The position numbers were made by a program, and so were the translations under genes. From contig NC_134276.1 in NCBI RefSeq assembly GCF_949628215.1, positions 129,394,125 through 129,458,124 of the forward strand: DNA of 64,000 nt. The letters run 5' to 3'. This DNA comes from Phalacrocorax aristotelis. Lineage: Eukaryota > Chordata > Aves > Suliformes > Phalacrocoracidae. This document shows, piece after piece, positions 10,197-23,499 of the stretch. Each line of letters begins with the position of its first letter. Position 1 is the first letter of the stretch. Below the pieces are notes generated by a model that was not told the origin of the DNA, did no database searches, and saw only the letters and a list, made by a program, of their open reading frames with translations.

Positions 10197-13100
10197 ATGA
10201 CACAGCACAGCAAGAGCTACAAGCACCTCCCATGGACCCATTTCCTCTCTCCAGGCAAGAGTGTTAAGTCAAGTTGCTCAGTTCCTTTGCAGTAAAGTCC
10301 CATTCAGTCAGATGAAAGGGACACAAACAGGATTTGGACTAAGAAGGTGTTGGAAAGGAGTGGGGGAAGGATGCTGGAAGTCTGGGAGAGGTGAATCCTT
10401 CCTCACTGGGGGCCATGTGGGGAAGAAAAATCGAAGTGGGCCATATAGGCCATGTAGGCCTAGACCCCAGAAACAGGGACCTGCACATTAGAGGTGAACT
10501 GAGTGCTATGTAGAGTAGGGAGAAGCTGCATCATGGTTCCCAAATCCTCCCCCCTCTCCCCACCATGTACATTCCCTTTCCAAGGGGCCACCTACTAACT
10601 TTTTGCATCCTACCTCCTGGCTCTTCCACACCGCGCCTGCAACTGCAGATTTAGCTCTTAACACATGCTTCAGAGAGAAGTGGCAGTTTTGAGTAATTGC
10701 AGCCTGGTCAGTGGGAAAGCTGCCCTGTCCGTGCAGATGGCAAAAGGCAGGCAATTCCCCCGTCTCCCCCAGCCGGCTCACACCTTGCAATGTCCTGACT
10801 GAGTGCCGAGCTGCCAAGAGAGGAATCCCTTACTCGCCCCTGACAGCTGTCGAGCTGTTAGAGAGAGGAGCACTTGGTAATGATGTGGATGCTTTGCTCT
10901 GTCAACACAAAGATTTGTCCCCCTACTACCCTCCCCAACCTTACCCTGCAGCTGGATTTCAGCCAGCAGAAGCCCTTTAGAAAATGGAAATGGATGCATC
11001 TTTCACAGTCATTAGTGTGGATCGTGCTAATGGGATGTCATGATAAATACTGACAGTTAGCTGAGGGCAGCAGCGTTCACTGTGAGACTCCAAATGAGAG
11101 GGCAACAGATGCTACAACAAGCTCAAAGTGTGCCTGTGGAGGGGGAGGATGCAGTGGGAAGGCAAAGGCAAGCTGGTGGGCAGGCAGGCTGATGACGAGA
11201 TAACAGAGCTTGCTGCTTCAAGGTCACCAGTCCGAGGGCAGTCCTGGGTGCTAGCAATGCTGCAAACGGAGAGCAAGGTGGGGGTAAGACCCTGCAACGG
11301 GTAGGAAGTTTGCATATTAGAAAGGCAAGGTGATGCTGAAAACTCAGGAGGATCCTGCGTTACGACAGGTGTTAGCATATGTGGGGAGCCCGGGGAGGGG
11401 GAGCAGGGGGCTGCAGGGCAGGAGGGGAGCACGAGCAGGAACATGGAGGTGCTACTGACCACCCCTAGCAAGGGTAGTTTTAGGGAAGAGATGAGGTGCT
11501 GGTGTTCATGGGAGAAGATTGCTTGACTGGCATTATCATTTGAGCTCACACACACACGAAAAAATGAGCTTAGAGCTTTGGTACCTCAGGGAACTGACCA
11601 GCATAACTATAGTTAGATAATTATACCATTAAATCTATGCTAATACTACTAAGGCTGGTCATGAATTTTTTAACAAACCAGTGTTTCATTGGAAAATACC
11701 AAATGATCTTATCAAAGATGAAACTTTTCTCAAGGACAAGTGCATTTCATCTAAAAAGAAAAAGAGAGAGAGAGACAGTAGGAGCCAGAACACACACTTA
11801 TTACAGTGAAGTGTTTTCAGGACATTTCTCTCTAAGCAGGATTTCCAGGTAAATATTCATCCATGAATCAAATAGTCAAGGGAACTCAAACTGTGGATCC
11901 TCCACCCATAGCAGACACTGATCAGCAGGCTGCTAAGGAGCTCTTCCTGACCTCTCTGATTTATTTTCCCTGAAAAATCTCAGAAGAATCTGATTTTCAT
12001 TCTGGTGCAGATCAGAAAACAATTTTTTCATCCTGAAGTTTGGTAAAGCAGGAAAAACTAGTTCATTCTCTGCTCTTAGTACAATTCAACCTCAGGGAAA
12101 TGCTGTTCTAGAATAAAAGCATTTTCTTACTTTGGAGTAATTACTCTTATTCCAGAATAGATTATGCACATGAGGGAGTTAAAATAACATAGCTAGAGCA
12201 ATAACTGTTATTCTATTGCCACACTGCTCAACTTCCCAGTATATTCAAGTCTTAAAGGATACAAAAGTAAATGTATACTCTTTTTCTAATTGAGAGAATT
12301 AGCTCTCCTTAGGTCAATGTTGCATATGTATGCCCTATTGTAAAGATTAGTCCTGCCTGACAAAATCAGATCTGCAAGGACAGGCGAAGGATGAACCAAG
12401 GCACATACATGCATGCACACATACATGGAGCCTTTGCACGCTCGTGCTTACTTCATGTCCCTGGCCTGATCTTTGGCTGATTCTGAGATGGGAAGTGCAG
12501 AAGTGACAAAGTCTCTCATCACAGGTGAGACTGAAATAAGGAGGGGTTACGAGGTGTGTGTGGTGTAAGCACATTACATTACATCCACCCATCCTTTTTC
12601 TCCCAATATTTCTCACTGGAAGTAGCTCTGAAGACATCACAATAATGACTATTGGCAAGATTTGTGTGGGCGAGGTGCTGAGAGCCAAACAAGCCCAAAC
12701 TCTGAATTGCCGTTTGAGTCTCCCACACAGAGTGGCCTCTTCAGCACTGAGATGAGGTCAACAGATGGAGGAGGATGGAGAGGAAGGGAATTCCATATCA
12801 GTGCTCATGAGCTCATCCCATTTCCTTGCACAGAGAGTATTTTCACCTCTTTCAGGTTGGGGGGGGGGCTACCTCTTGTTCTTAAAGGCCGCCCATCAGC
12901 ATGAGCACAACTCATGCAGAGGGTTGTCCAGGGTTCCGAAGGCTTTCTGAACCCTCTTATGGCATTGCCACATCACATTGTCCCAGCCCCACTTTGTGAC
13001 ACTATGTTTCAGGCTGGAAAGAGAGTTTCATGTTGCAAAAATTAATAAACCGGCCATGCACTACAAGCATTCAAAAGTGACAGTTTCAAGGTCAAGATGC

Positions 13101-16100
13101 CTTTAACAAAAAGAGCAGGCACAGCGGCCTTACCATTTGCTAATGTAGCACAATATAGCAATCACCAAGAGTCCTTAGTACGTCTACAGATCCTTACATT
13201 TGCAACCTGTTGTCCTGTTCAAGTCCTGGTTTTGCCCATGGACACATACTGTTTCACTGCTGATTGGCATGGAAACAGCATGTCTTGGCATCTGGCTTTT
13301 TTTTTTTTGCGCCATTTCACTCAGCACAGCTGTAATCACCTTGGCCTGAACAGTGCTCAGGAGATTTCCAGAAGGCAAGTGAGGAATGTTAAATGAATCA
13401 GTAATGTCCAAGCTATCTCCCAAGCAGAAGTGGAAGCAGGACTACACCGGAGTGGTGGAGGCTGTTCATGTTGAGAAGGAGATTACAGGCTTAGAGGAAA
13501 CCACGTCGCAAAGCAAACTGCACACCATGTGCTTCTCTGCCTTGGCAAATTCTGCTCTCTCATCAACAGATTCAGACCTCTCATGAGGGAAGGCTCTGCC
13601 CAGACTCAGCCTCCCAGCCTCACAAGGCTGGTGTCAGTAGTCAACATAGTCAGGAGGACCCATATGCACAAGGCTGGATGAACAAACATCTAAGTGCATA
13701 CCAGCAAAAGACCAGCATGCCTCTTTCTGTGTGTCCATAACCCACAGCAGGAGGCAGATTCTCTTCTAGCAGAGGGCGATCAAAAGCTTCTGTTGCATTT
13801 GTGAGATCTCATCACACGCTTGGGTTGGGGGAGGTACGTGGCTGACTTGGAGAATCCAGACAGATTCATGGCTGCCTCTCATTTAAAGACCAAAAATCAC
13901 AACTAGAGCTGTTACCCAGATCAGAACACCTCCACATCATGAGAAATCTTCCATCTGACCTCCAAGTGCAGGTCTTTCATACAGGACTTTACAGCTGCAA
14001 CTCCACCAACTGCTGGCATACTTAGATTCACATCCAAGCACTAACCGAGCAAGGGGGGGACACCAAGTGCAGAAAAGCCCTGCTCGGCCACTAGATGTTG
14101 CACAGACGCAGTACTGGATGTTGCAGAGGGCAACGCTGCCCAGGCATTTGCCTCCTTCCCCGCCTCGATGTACGGACTCTGCCCCCAAGTGTCCAGCGCC
14201 AGGAAGGGAGCCACCCTTGGGGGCACATACAACTGATGGCAATTGTGCGTCTCCAGGACAAGCCCATACTGTGTGAGGCAGGTTCCAGCCTGTGCAGGCA
14301 GTGCTATTTGACCCTTATGGGGACCATTCATTCCCCTCATACAAAAGAAAGTCTTGTTTAATTCAATGTCGATGAAAGATGTGGAGCGGAGAGAAGCTCA
14401 GAAACAGAAGACACTTTCTCATATAGCCGAGGAGCTGGGTGACAACTGCCCTCTGTTTTCCACCCCCAGCCTCCCTCCACCTCCCAAAGGGAACAGACAA
14501 AGGACATGTCATGATCTGCTTTTGGAAAAAGGAGGGCTTGACATTGCTCTCAGTAGAGCAGTTGTGGAAAGCAGGGCCCTTCGCATCCTTCTGGACACGA
14601 GGTTAATATTGGCTGTTAGGAATGGCGGCACAGAGAGATCTGCTGTGGTCAGCATGTGTCGAGTGGCAGCATCTCCTCGGTGAGATCGGGGTCTGTACGG
14701 CAGCGGTTTCAAAGGCTACGCCTGCATCAATTTGATGTAATGGTGTGGAGGATCTGGCCCGTGATTTCAAGAGATAGCTCACTTAAGAAGTAGTTTCTTA
14801 TAAAAGCAGTTACTTGCCTTTATGGAAAAGCCTTAACAGATTTAACAGACATGAGGCTGACAGAATGGCATAGAAATTATTCTTAAAGTTGACATTTTAA
14901 TAGACAGTGACTGGGGTTTTTTTTGAGCCATCCTATAGAAATCAACCATCAAGACTCTCTGCTCAACATTAAAGGATGGCTCATAAATTGATTGAAAAGT
15001 AAATAGAAGTTTTCCCTATGCAAAACTTTTGCAGAGGGGTGGGATGCTGAAGTGCCATCCCCCGGGTGCACACAGAGCCCCTGCCCAAACAGCTCAAGAG
15101 TTCAGGGAGACTGGAAGGGATGGTTGCCTTCAGGTGATGGCTGTGTATCTTTTCGCACCTCTACTGGAGCTAGGGAAAATCCAATCTGAATTTGTCACCA
15201 GAGCTTGGGTTTCTTTAAACTTCTTCATCAGTACAACGCTCCTTCTCACCTCCCCGGTTCCACCCTGTTCTCACCCCATCAAGTGGGAATATTCCCCACT
15301 TCTGGGGTGAGACCCAAGCTTGAGACTTTCTTTTGTGCTGCACTTTTTTGGCTGGTGGGCAGGAGTGATTCAGTTTTGTAGGACATGGAAAAGGCTGTCA
15401 CTCAGGCTTTCTCTAGCCTTTCAGGGATAGGTGCCACCCCTCGGGTGCAAGGTACACGCAGAGGCAGGCAATTGCTTAACCCACACAGAAAGAGCACGAA
15501 GGCTCTGGCATGCATGCAGCAACCCTTACATATGCTGCATAACTGTAAGCCATTTCCCAAGGTTTTTTTTTTACTCGCTCTGGGCCCCTCTGCAGTAATG
15601 GTGCCTCACAGATGGCTAGGAAGGAGGCAAAAAGCCCTGGGAGCACCGAGCCGAAGCCCTGTCGGAACCTGCGAGCCAAGCCCTCGCGGCGGCTCCTTGC
15701 CACACCTTTGGAGTTGCGCTACCGAAAGAGCTGCCTCCCAATTGAAGAATAACAGACGCATTTACCACACATCAATCTGTCTCTGTCTGGGTCCTTACAG
15801 GGCCTCCATCATCATCCTATTCAAAAGCCTGCAAAGTATTTAAAAATAGCAATAACACTAACAATCTCTCTTTCTTTCCTCCCCAGCTTGTAGCAGAAAT
15901 AGCTTGATTAGTGTACAGTTCTGGTGCTTCAAGGGGGAGAGAAATGAAACTGCAGAGCTTGCAGAGCGGCTTTTCAGCTTTCTTCAGGCAGCAATTGCCG
16001 GCTGCTTCGCTGAAGCACAGGCTCTTCAAAGGATGGCAGGTTTCAGATCAAGGACTGCTTGTTCTGTCACACATCTTCTGAGGCAGATTTACAATGAGGA

Positions 16101-18423
16101 GAGAGGCATTGCCGCAGCTTTGGACCTTGAGAGAGACGCACCTGAGCCCCCTCCCCACCTGCTGCTGTCACTCCTTCACCACATCCAGAAGGCAGGGAAG
16201 AAAAAGAGTTTCTGGGGGTGTTGGGGGTGGGGTGCCTGTCCTGGGGATGGAGGGGTGGCTAGGAAGAAGATAGCTCAGCAGGCTCTCTGGAGATATGATC
16301 AGGCTGTTGCCTGACCAGGGGCTTGGCAGCAAGACCACCAGGGTTTCATCATGTCCCTCAGAAATGGATTTCAGGGGTGACTTTGAGGGAACTGCTTGTC
16401 TTCTCCAGGGCTCACCCCCACTCTCAGAAGAAAGGGAGTGCCACCTCCTCAGCTCACAGGGAAGGTTTCACTCTCTTTAGTGTGTGCTGTGTTCTGAGAT
16501 TCATATTGACAGCGGCAGCGTGATGCCATGTCAGCTCTGGGCATGGCTCTTGACTGACCTTTTCAAAGGGTTTCCCTCCTCTCCCCACATCCTCTCTCCA
16601 CCCTCCTCCAGGGCTGCTGGCAGCTCTTCCTCACCTTTTGTTTGTGAAATACACCACGCTAGCTGGGAACCAGCAATGGCTCTGCTTTCTTCTCCCTTCC
16701 TTTGAGTGCAATGAAGAGGCAAGTTCTCAGCGCAGCTGCTAACAGATGGGTACCCACAGCACAGCATCACACACCTGCCCACAGCAGAGGACACCGTCAA
16801 AGTCCCTGCTGCCCTGTAGCCAAATCCCATGGCAAAAGGGAGGGTGGGGAGTGCAAACAACTCACTCCCCCAGTCCTGTAATGTGCCTCAGACACAGTGC
16901 CATGCATTGCTCATAAGAGCAGCAGCAGGAGCAGCGAGCCAAGAAAGCGAGGAGCAGCTGCAGCCATTCAGCCCAGATGGAGTAAGACCTCAGGAGGTTC
17001 GCAGTGCTGAGGCACAGCTTACTCCTTTGCAGCATGAGTTAGTGAACGTTTTCCACAGCATTTCCTCTCCAATGACTTACTGCTGCAAGACTCAGGGATG
17101 TGGTCTGTGGGTCTGCCTCAAGGCTGACACAGCATCAGGCTCCTTAGGGCATGGAAGTGAAAAAGCAAGAAAAGCAAACTGCAGGAATCAATCGCACAGA
17201 GATCGCATCAGTAATCGACCTTCTTCAGCAGCAACTCTTCCAGGATCTCAAAGCCCTTACCCCTTGGAAAGGAGCTTAGCTTTGCGGAGACCTCAGGATG
17301 GACATTTCACGGAGCTTTTCACATCATGTTGTACCTTCAGTGGAGGAAGTGTGGGCAAAGAGAGGGGCAAAAGACCTAGGAAGGCACAGTGTGTCGAGGG
17401 AGAGCTGCCACCCAGAGCACTGGAGTGTGGATTGCTGCATTTGCCTGGGCTGGACGCAGCCGTGGTGGCAGTGGAAAGTGAAAGGTCTTACCAATGCAGC
17501 AACTCCACTTACACGTGGCTGGGAACACAGACTGCCCCAGGCGGTGCTTTCAGGAGGGATAAGGAAGATTATGGCACACTGGATACTCCACTGTCCCCTC
17601 CAGCAAATCTACTCTGGCTGCTCTAGCCAAGAGAAATGGCTCTGCACAGACCCACCTTCCCCAGACCTGAGTCTCAGTTCAGAAGTGCACGCTTGTGCCA
17701 GGAGCCAGCTCTGACCAGGTCGAGGGAGCATATTCCTGAAGTGCTGATCCTCAGCCCCTACAGTCCAACCATGGGATGCACTGCCTAAACTGTGTAGCAG
17801 TAAAACAGCCATGTCAAAGGCTGTGGATATACAGAGGGAGAGCCTGGAGCATGAGTAAACAAAGCCTGAGTGGTTTGGGCTTCCGGAGTTGCCAGCAGCC
17901 TTGGATCTGATCTCCTCCTCCTGCCTTTGCTCTCAGGAGGGATTCCCAGGAGTAAAAGTCCTTCTTAACCAACCTCTCCTAGAGAGTTCCCTGTGTTAGG
18001 GTGTTCACCCAAAACTTGGGTCCAACTCACTAACAACACAAGACGTCTGTGGCTAATAATCAGTCATTTATCTCTTCCGCATGTCCCTTCCCCAGCCACA
18101 GAAGGATAATGGCTCTGCCTTGTCCCCTAGGAATGCTGAGAGACTCAGTGCCTTGCAGGGGCAGGCAATCAATTTCTTTGGTGCAGGTTTGCCTAAAATC
18201 AAGGTGCTGCAGGGCTGGAGCACCCCAGCTAGCTAATTCTTGAAGCAGGCTAATGCTTCTGCCAGTAGTGCAGGATTAATTCAAGCTTCTGCTGAGCCAT
18301 CTGCAGGGAAGCATCTCACCATTTCCTGACACCCACACACTGGCTTTCAGCCCTGAGCACACAGGACTCTTCCAGGCCAACCATACAACCTGGGGACTTT
18401 ATACTTCCAACACTGAGGATGAC
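10197..18423. other. intergenic, no gene seen
   Basis: This is a long stretch without a supportable gene. Open frames reach 147 codons at 11,112-11,555 (minus), 136 at 15,904-16,314 (plus) and 265 at 16,829-17,626 (plus). None shows recognisable domain residues or a plausible splice context, and composition shifts to moderately GC-rich explain them. A 10-bp perfect inverted repeat lies at 14,925-14,982. Confidence 0.4.
14925..14982. repeat. inverted repeat, 10-bp arms, 38-base loop
   Basis: GAGCCATCCT at 14,925-14,934 is the perfect reverse complement of AGGATGGCTC at 14,973-14,982. A/T-rich flanks extend the pairing imperfectly outward. It could be a transposon relic or a fold in an RNA; no function is assigned. 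Confidence 0.6.
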
Positions 18424-18478
18424 TGGGTGGATGGGTTGGTGGGTGGGTGGGTAGGTGGGTGGATGGATGGATGGATGG
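18424..18478. repeat. tetranucleotide microsatellite, GGTG/GATG type
   Basis: Tandem GGGT, GGTG and GATG units follow one another with point variants and end in four to five clean GGAT units. This explains the proline/histidine/threonine repeat frames on the minus strand. Confidence 0.9.
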
Positions 18479-19737
18479 CTGGCTTCCTTCTAATAAGGGC
18501 AGCCTGGGATACCAGGGCAGGAGAGTGCCAGCCTTCAACACACTTGGTGAAGGAGAGTGGCGATTCATGCCCGGCTCTGGCTGAGGGAGAGGTGCATGAG
18601 GATGCAGCCGGTGGGTCTGCACCGCTGTGAGCACAGCAGCGGTGAGCATGGCAGCAGTTCCTGCTGGGGGCTGAACACATCTGGCTCAGAGCGTCCCTTT
18701 GGCAAGGGGAGAAGCAGGTGAGTGAAGGCACTGGCACGCACACACCTGCTGCTTTCCCGTGTTGGGTTTGCCTCTGTGTTGCACTTTGTAAATGTCATTT
18801 GGGCTGTAAAATGTCACTTGCTGTCTTTCTTTCTGAGGTGTTTTTAGCAGCGTCTGCTCCAGAAACATGGCCAAGGCCTGCCAGCTAACCTGAGAAGACA
18901 GACTTCTCTTGTTCTTCAAGAGCACTTTCCAGCCAAGGAACTCAAAACATTTTGCCCTGCTTAGTGCATCCCACAGCAGGAGCTTTGTTACCTGAAGCCA
19001 AACTTGATCAACAGGTCCCCACCTGAGCCTGGGACTGTGCTACCCTCTGTGCCTCACGGTTTGCTGAAAGCTGTGGTAACCTCTTCAGGAGAAACTCCTG
19101 GGATGTGCCAGTCAAAACTCTCAGGAGAGTAAGCAGGGGACAGACATGTGCTGCCCAACCCTATGCAAGGAGGACGAGGCTGGAAAGAAGTCTCCTAGAA
19201 CAGGACTGAGGTGTGACAACCCCCACTTCCCCTTCTGCCCTCTGTGCATTCAGCTCCAGTTGAAAGGTTGAAGAGTTGTTTCACACATGCCCCTCCAAGC
19301 AGCATGGTGACTTTACGGCTGGGAGACACAGCTCGTAAGGGAGATGGGCAGTGGAAAGCCAAAGTAGGCCTGTCTTCCGCTCCCACGTAACCTGTTACTA
19401 GGCAGAGGCTGACGGACAAAGTGTTGGCTGTGGCCGCTCATGCGGCCAACACAAGAAACCACCCACTGGCTGCTGCAGTGGGAAGTCGTTGCACTAATGC
19501 ACCTCACCTATCGAGAGCTAGAAGGGAAACAGAGGCACACAGCGGCGAGGCAGGGATACCAAAGCCCAGAAGCACCGTGGCCCCCAGCTTCGGGCCATAA
19601 GTCACCTTCTCATTAGGCAACCCTCACGGTTTGTAGCGGTGGTGGGTGGCTCTGCTCAGAGCAGCTGGAGCCTCGGTGGGGAGCAAGAAATCAATCCAGC
19701 ACCCGGTTAGCAGCAAAACGAGCCCCCCGGGACAGAA
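18479..19737. other. intergenic approach to CpG island
   Basis: No gene is visible. CpG content rises toward the right edge, leading into the island that begins near 19,820. Confidence 0.4.
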
Positions 19738-19815
19738 ATGAAACAGAAAGCAAAACAAAACAATCAAACAAACAAAAATACCAAACAAAAAACCAACCAA
19801 ACAAACAAAAAAACC
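19738..19815. repeat. A/C-rich simple repeat (CAAA-type)
   Basis: About 78 bases are made almost only of A and C in CAAA/CAAAC units, immediately upstream of the CpG island. It resembles the low-complexity A-rich stretches that often flank promoters. Confidence 0.8.
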
Positions 19816-19972
19816 CAGAATATCCCAGCCCCTCGACTTCAGCGGGGAGAGCATCGGCCGGGCCCGGGGAAGGGAAACCTCCCCCCTTCGAGGCGAAGGG
19901 TCCCCGGCCGGCCGCCCACCCACCCCGGCCCCGCGGGCAGCGCTGCGGCGGTGCCAGGCCCCGCTCGCCTCC

Positions 19973-20016
19973 GGCTCGGCTAGGCTCGGCTCTGCTAGGC
20001 TCGGCTTGGCTGGGCT
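19973..20016. repeat. short GGCTCGGCTA-type tandem repeat in CpG island
   Basis: GGCTCGGCT / GGCTAGGCT units repeat about four times with small changes. It lies within the putative promoter or leader. Confidence 0.7.
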
Positions 20017-20049
20017 CCGGTCGCCTTCTCGCCTTTCCTTCCCCACCCT

Positions 20050-20393
20050 TCGCCAGCTCCGCTCTCGCCCCTTCCCCGCTTAAGGTGGCCCCGCGGGATG
20101 CGCGGCGCGCAGGAGCCAGCTGCGGGCGGCCCTCGGCGCTCCCCCCACCCCCGGCACGGGGTGGCCTTAAATCGGCTCCGCGCCGCTCTCAACCGCATCG
20201 CCGGCGCCGTCTGAAGGCGGTCGTCGCCATCCGCCGGCAGCGCCGACGGGCCGGTCCCGGTGGCGGTCCCACCGCGGCAGGGAGGACATACCTCCGCCCG
20301 GAGGCAGGCGATGGTCCCCCGGCAGTCCCCGGCCCGGTGCCGCCCCTCGCTCGGCGCCCCGGCATCTCCGCCGTGACCGGCGCATCTCGCCAG
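20050..20393 (+). other. B3GAT1-like: putative non-coding first exon of the B3GAT1-like gene
   Basis: The stretch ends in CAG|GTAAGTG with the donor at 20,394-20,395, a near-perfect U1 match. It lies inside the CpG island, as expected of a first exon. The transcription start is not visible, so the left edge is a guess. It would splice to an acceptor just upstream of the ATG at 40,097 (candidates end at 40,059 or 40,095). The assignment rests on position and strand alone; intermediate untranslated exons are possible. Confidence 0.5.
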
Positions 20394-20421
20394 GTAAGTG
20401 GGAACCCCCGCCCCGGGCACC

Positions 20422-20449
20422 GGGATTTGGGGATGGGGGGTGGGGGGGG
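20422..20449 (+). other. G-quadruplex-capable run just after first-exon donor
   Basis: Four G-tracts of 3, 4, 6 and 8 G are separated by loops of 1 to 4 bases. They lie on the non-template strand, 28 bases past the donor. This fits the canonical G3+N1-7 pattern. Confidence 0.75.
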
Positions 20450-23400
20450 AAGCGCCGGGGATGCAGGAGTGACCTTGCGGTACCCCGGGAGCCCAGCGCT
20501 TGGCGCAGGGAGGGGTTCCCTGCCCCGCCACCAGCAGCCGGGTCCCCAAACTTCACCCGTCCTCTGCGCCCGAACAGGCTCCGCGCTTCTCGGGGAGCCC
20601 CTGTCCTTGCACATACACACACACCCCGCCCGGGCATCTTCCAGAGCAGCAACATGCCACCCCCAGGCTGGAATTTTCCAGCTGCGGGGAGATGCCCCCA
20701 GTCGTGGTGTCTGTCTGCCCGTGGCTGCAACAGCAGCTGAGTCAACGCTGCCGGGATCTCTGGCCAGCTTACCCAAACGCGGGTCCGGGTACGCCGTTGC
20801 CCCCCGAGCGGTTTTATTGCGCTTCTTTGTGAAGGTACGGGGGAACCGAAGTACAGAGGGGCACGGGGTTTGTGTGCAGGCAGACACAGCCCCGGTGGGA
20901 ACCAAACCCAAGCAGGCATCCCGGTGAGGAGCTCTGGAGAGGTGGACAGGGAGAGGGCAAGAGCAGGAGGGATGGGGAAGGTCTTTGTCCCTTTTCACCC
21001 CTGCCTGGCACACGGGTGGCTGCCGAGGGACGCACTTGCTGGTTTTCTGGAGCAGAGTTTGGAGTGGATGCTCCTAGGTGAGTTGGAAAGTACTTTTTCC
21101 CCGCCCTCCTGGTCCTGCCACTCGCCCATCCAGCCCGGGACAGCAGAGGAGGGGTAGGCTCAGCAGCTAGTCCATGAGAGGGAGAAACCTCCAGGTGCTG
21201 CAAACCTGGAGAGAAGCAGCTGGTTGCTCAGTAACTCCTCAAGCAAACCTGCCAAGTGGCAATTTCTGTGCCCACTTGGGAGAAGGGGTGTTTGGATCAG
21301 CGGGGTGGCACCAAGCATCCCCGTAGCAGAGTAATAACGAGAAGCAGTAAATACCCATCCAGCAACTTGAAGCCTGCACAGCTCAGCGAGTGAGTGGGGG
21401 AAGCGCAAACGATGCAGCCTCTGCAGGTGCTTTCTGCTCCTTTCCTGGACCCAGAGGAGGCCTCCTCGTGCAAAGCATGTATGCAGAGAGCATAACAGTA
21501 CCGTGGCTTCACACGTGAGTCTGATCCCCCACCTCTGCTCGGGCTCAAATCTCGTCTGGTGCAAAAGGGAAAAATGGATGGTGGCATTCATGTCTTGTAT
21601 CCCAGGACCACCACACAGCCATCCCTCCCTGCAGTGGAACCTCAGACAGGGCTAGGAACGGGGGCCAGGTAGCAAGTTTGGAGGTGGGTGCACAGAGACA
21701 GCAGGACAGGACCCTCGCAGAAGGCAGGCCATTGCTACTCTGAAATTAAATACCTTGGTAGGAGATTATGGGGAGATCAGTCTCAGGTAACAGAGAGGGT
21801 TACAGGGCAGGAGGGGGGCACTGGCAGAGCTGCGTGTGACAGCCTGTGTCACATCTGTCTGCAGCTGCACATGCCACCAATCCCTTTCCCTCCATGCCTT
21901 GAAGCAGGATGCGGGGGCCGGGATCGCTTTCGGTCGGTGGCTGCTCCATGGTTTCCTGGAAGCTCTCTGTTAGCGGTCACGCCTGGGACACAGACCATAC
22001 GTGAGCGCCGGTGGCTGAGCATGTGCGCTGTGCTGGCCTGGTGTGAGACTAGGAGCCCAGTGGCTGTGATTTCTCCCCTCCCTCCCTCCCTCCCCGGAGC
22101 GACTTCAGTATCGCTTTCAGGGCACTTCAGTCTGCATTGAATTAACTGCGGGGCGGTTAATGTACAGAGGTAGATGCGCTGTGCAGCTAACGTGTAGTAT
22201 CGGGTATTTCAGGAATCGGATGAGATCAAATTAAAGCTTTTGGCTTGACGTTTTCAGTGTAGTAGTAATAATTGCAATAATTGATAAACCATTTAGGTAA
22301 CCATTGCAAGCCCAAAGCAACTCAACCAGCTGACACAGAGCACAGCTGAGATAGAGCCACCTTTACAGTGAAGGACCTCAGTCTGACTTGCAAGACACTT
22401 AGCAGGCACAGGATGGAAAGTAAAGCAGTTGGGCTGAGGACACTTTCTCCCATGGCAAGAGTGAGGCTTCCTCACCTTTGGGCTTTGTTACGGTGTCATT
22501 TGGGAAGGCTGTTGCCTAGGGAGCTGTACAGAGCTATAGAGCAGCTAAATGTATGCAAAAGAGAATACACTTCTACAATGTACAGCACTTAAATTCACAT
22601 TGTTTCCATGGTTTGGGAACATCTTTGTGACTAGCACTTGCGTTGTTTAATGGCATCTTCCCTACGGAGTGTCTGAGGTGGTACTGGACAGCTCTAGGCT
22701 GTGTCTCCTGTGTACCCAGCATCCTTTCTTCTTGCCTGTGAAGCATTGGTAGAGGTGCTTTCTGTCAGGGAACTTCCCTCTGCTTCAGTGGCAGGCCAGG
22801 AGATGTCCTTTGGGTCTGAGAGCAAAGTCATACCTAGCAGGCAGCTTGCTGGCAGGAGCCTGGAGTGGGTTCACTCCAGCCATATCCTCAGATCGCTTTC
22901 CTCCCCTCTTCACCACAGTAATCACCTGGCAGTAGCACTGCTCTGCACACCCCACTATTTCTTAGTTCCTTCATAGCTCTAGCCCCTGCTGCCCCTCTCC
23001 CTCGGGGTGCCGGTGCTGCAGGCACAGTCACCTCCAGCTCCCCACCGATGCGTCAGGAGGCTGTCCCAGCCATGAGCCATGCCACAACCCCATCTACCTC
23101 CCAGAGCTTCTTCCAAGGCCTCTTTTTCCTCCTGTTCAGCACTCTGTTGTCTTATCTATTCCCAATATTTGGGAACAATAAAGAGATCTCCTGATGTATG
23201 CTGCAAGCCTTCATATGTATGCCTACGAGGGATGAGATATTTGATTGACTCCAAAGATGCCCTTTACTGAACATGCAGAATTGCTCTGGGAAAGCTCTGC
23301 AATTATTCTGCAGGATGTACACAGGAAAGATGATATCTGTCCCCTTCCTCCTTGCATTTAATTGTTCCTAATAAAAGAAGATGCCTAAAAAGGTGGTAAT

Positions 23401-23499
23401 AAGCCAGACTGGAAGCCAGGTCCCACATACCTGCAGGGCCCTGGAGAAGTCTAGAATCGCTCTGCCCTTTCTGCTCCTGGCCTTTCTGTCTAATAATAA

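Larger units (their letters stand above)
19820..20460 (+). promoter_or_regulatory. CpG island promoter, probably of the B3GAT1-like gene
   Basis: The segment is strongly GC-rich with dense CpG, in sharp contrast to the flanking 10 kb on both sides. It contains GC-box-like stretches, no TATA box, and ends just after a consensus splice donor on the plus strand. CpG islands of this size normally mark vertebrate promoters. The next plus-strand coding exons are those of the B3GAT1-like gene 19.7 kb downstream, so it is inferred to be their promoter. A divergent minus-strand transcript is possible but not supported by a clear exon. Confidence 0.7.

Noticed and set aside
15904-16314. 136-codon plus-strand frame with few stops nearby
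   Set aside because: Looked protein-like at first, but no family or splice continuation can be recognised. A conserved non-coding element is as likely.
16829-17626. 265-codon open frame on the plus strand
   Set aside because: No recognisable domain residues, no CpG-rich start or splice context, and overlapping long frames in other phases. It is likely a chance frame in GC-richer DNA.
20085-21013. Overlapping 250-280 codon frames on both strands around the CpG island
   Set aside because: CpG-island composition depletes stop codons. The products are Pro/Arg/Gly-rich in every frame and differ between strands, and the real splice donor at 20,394 cuts through them.
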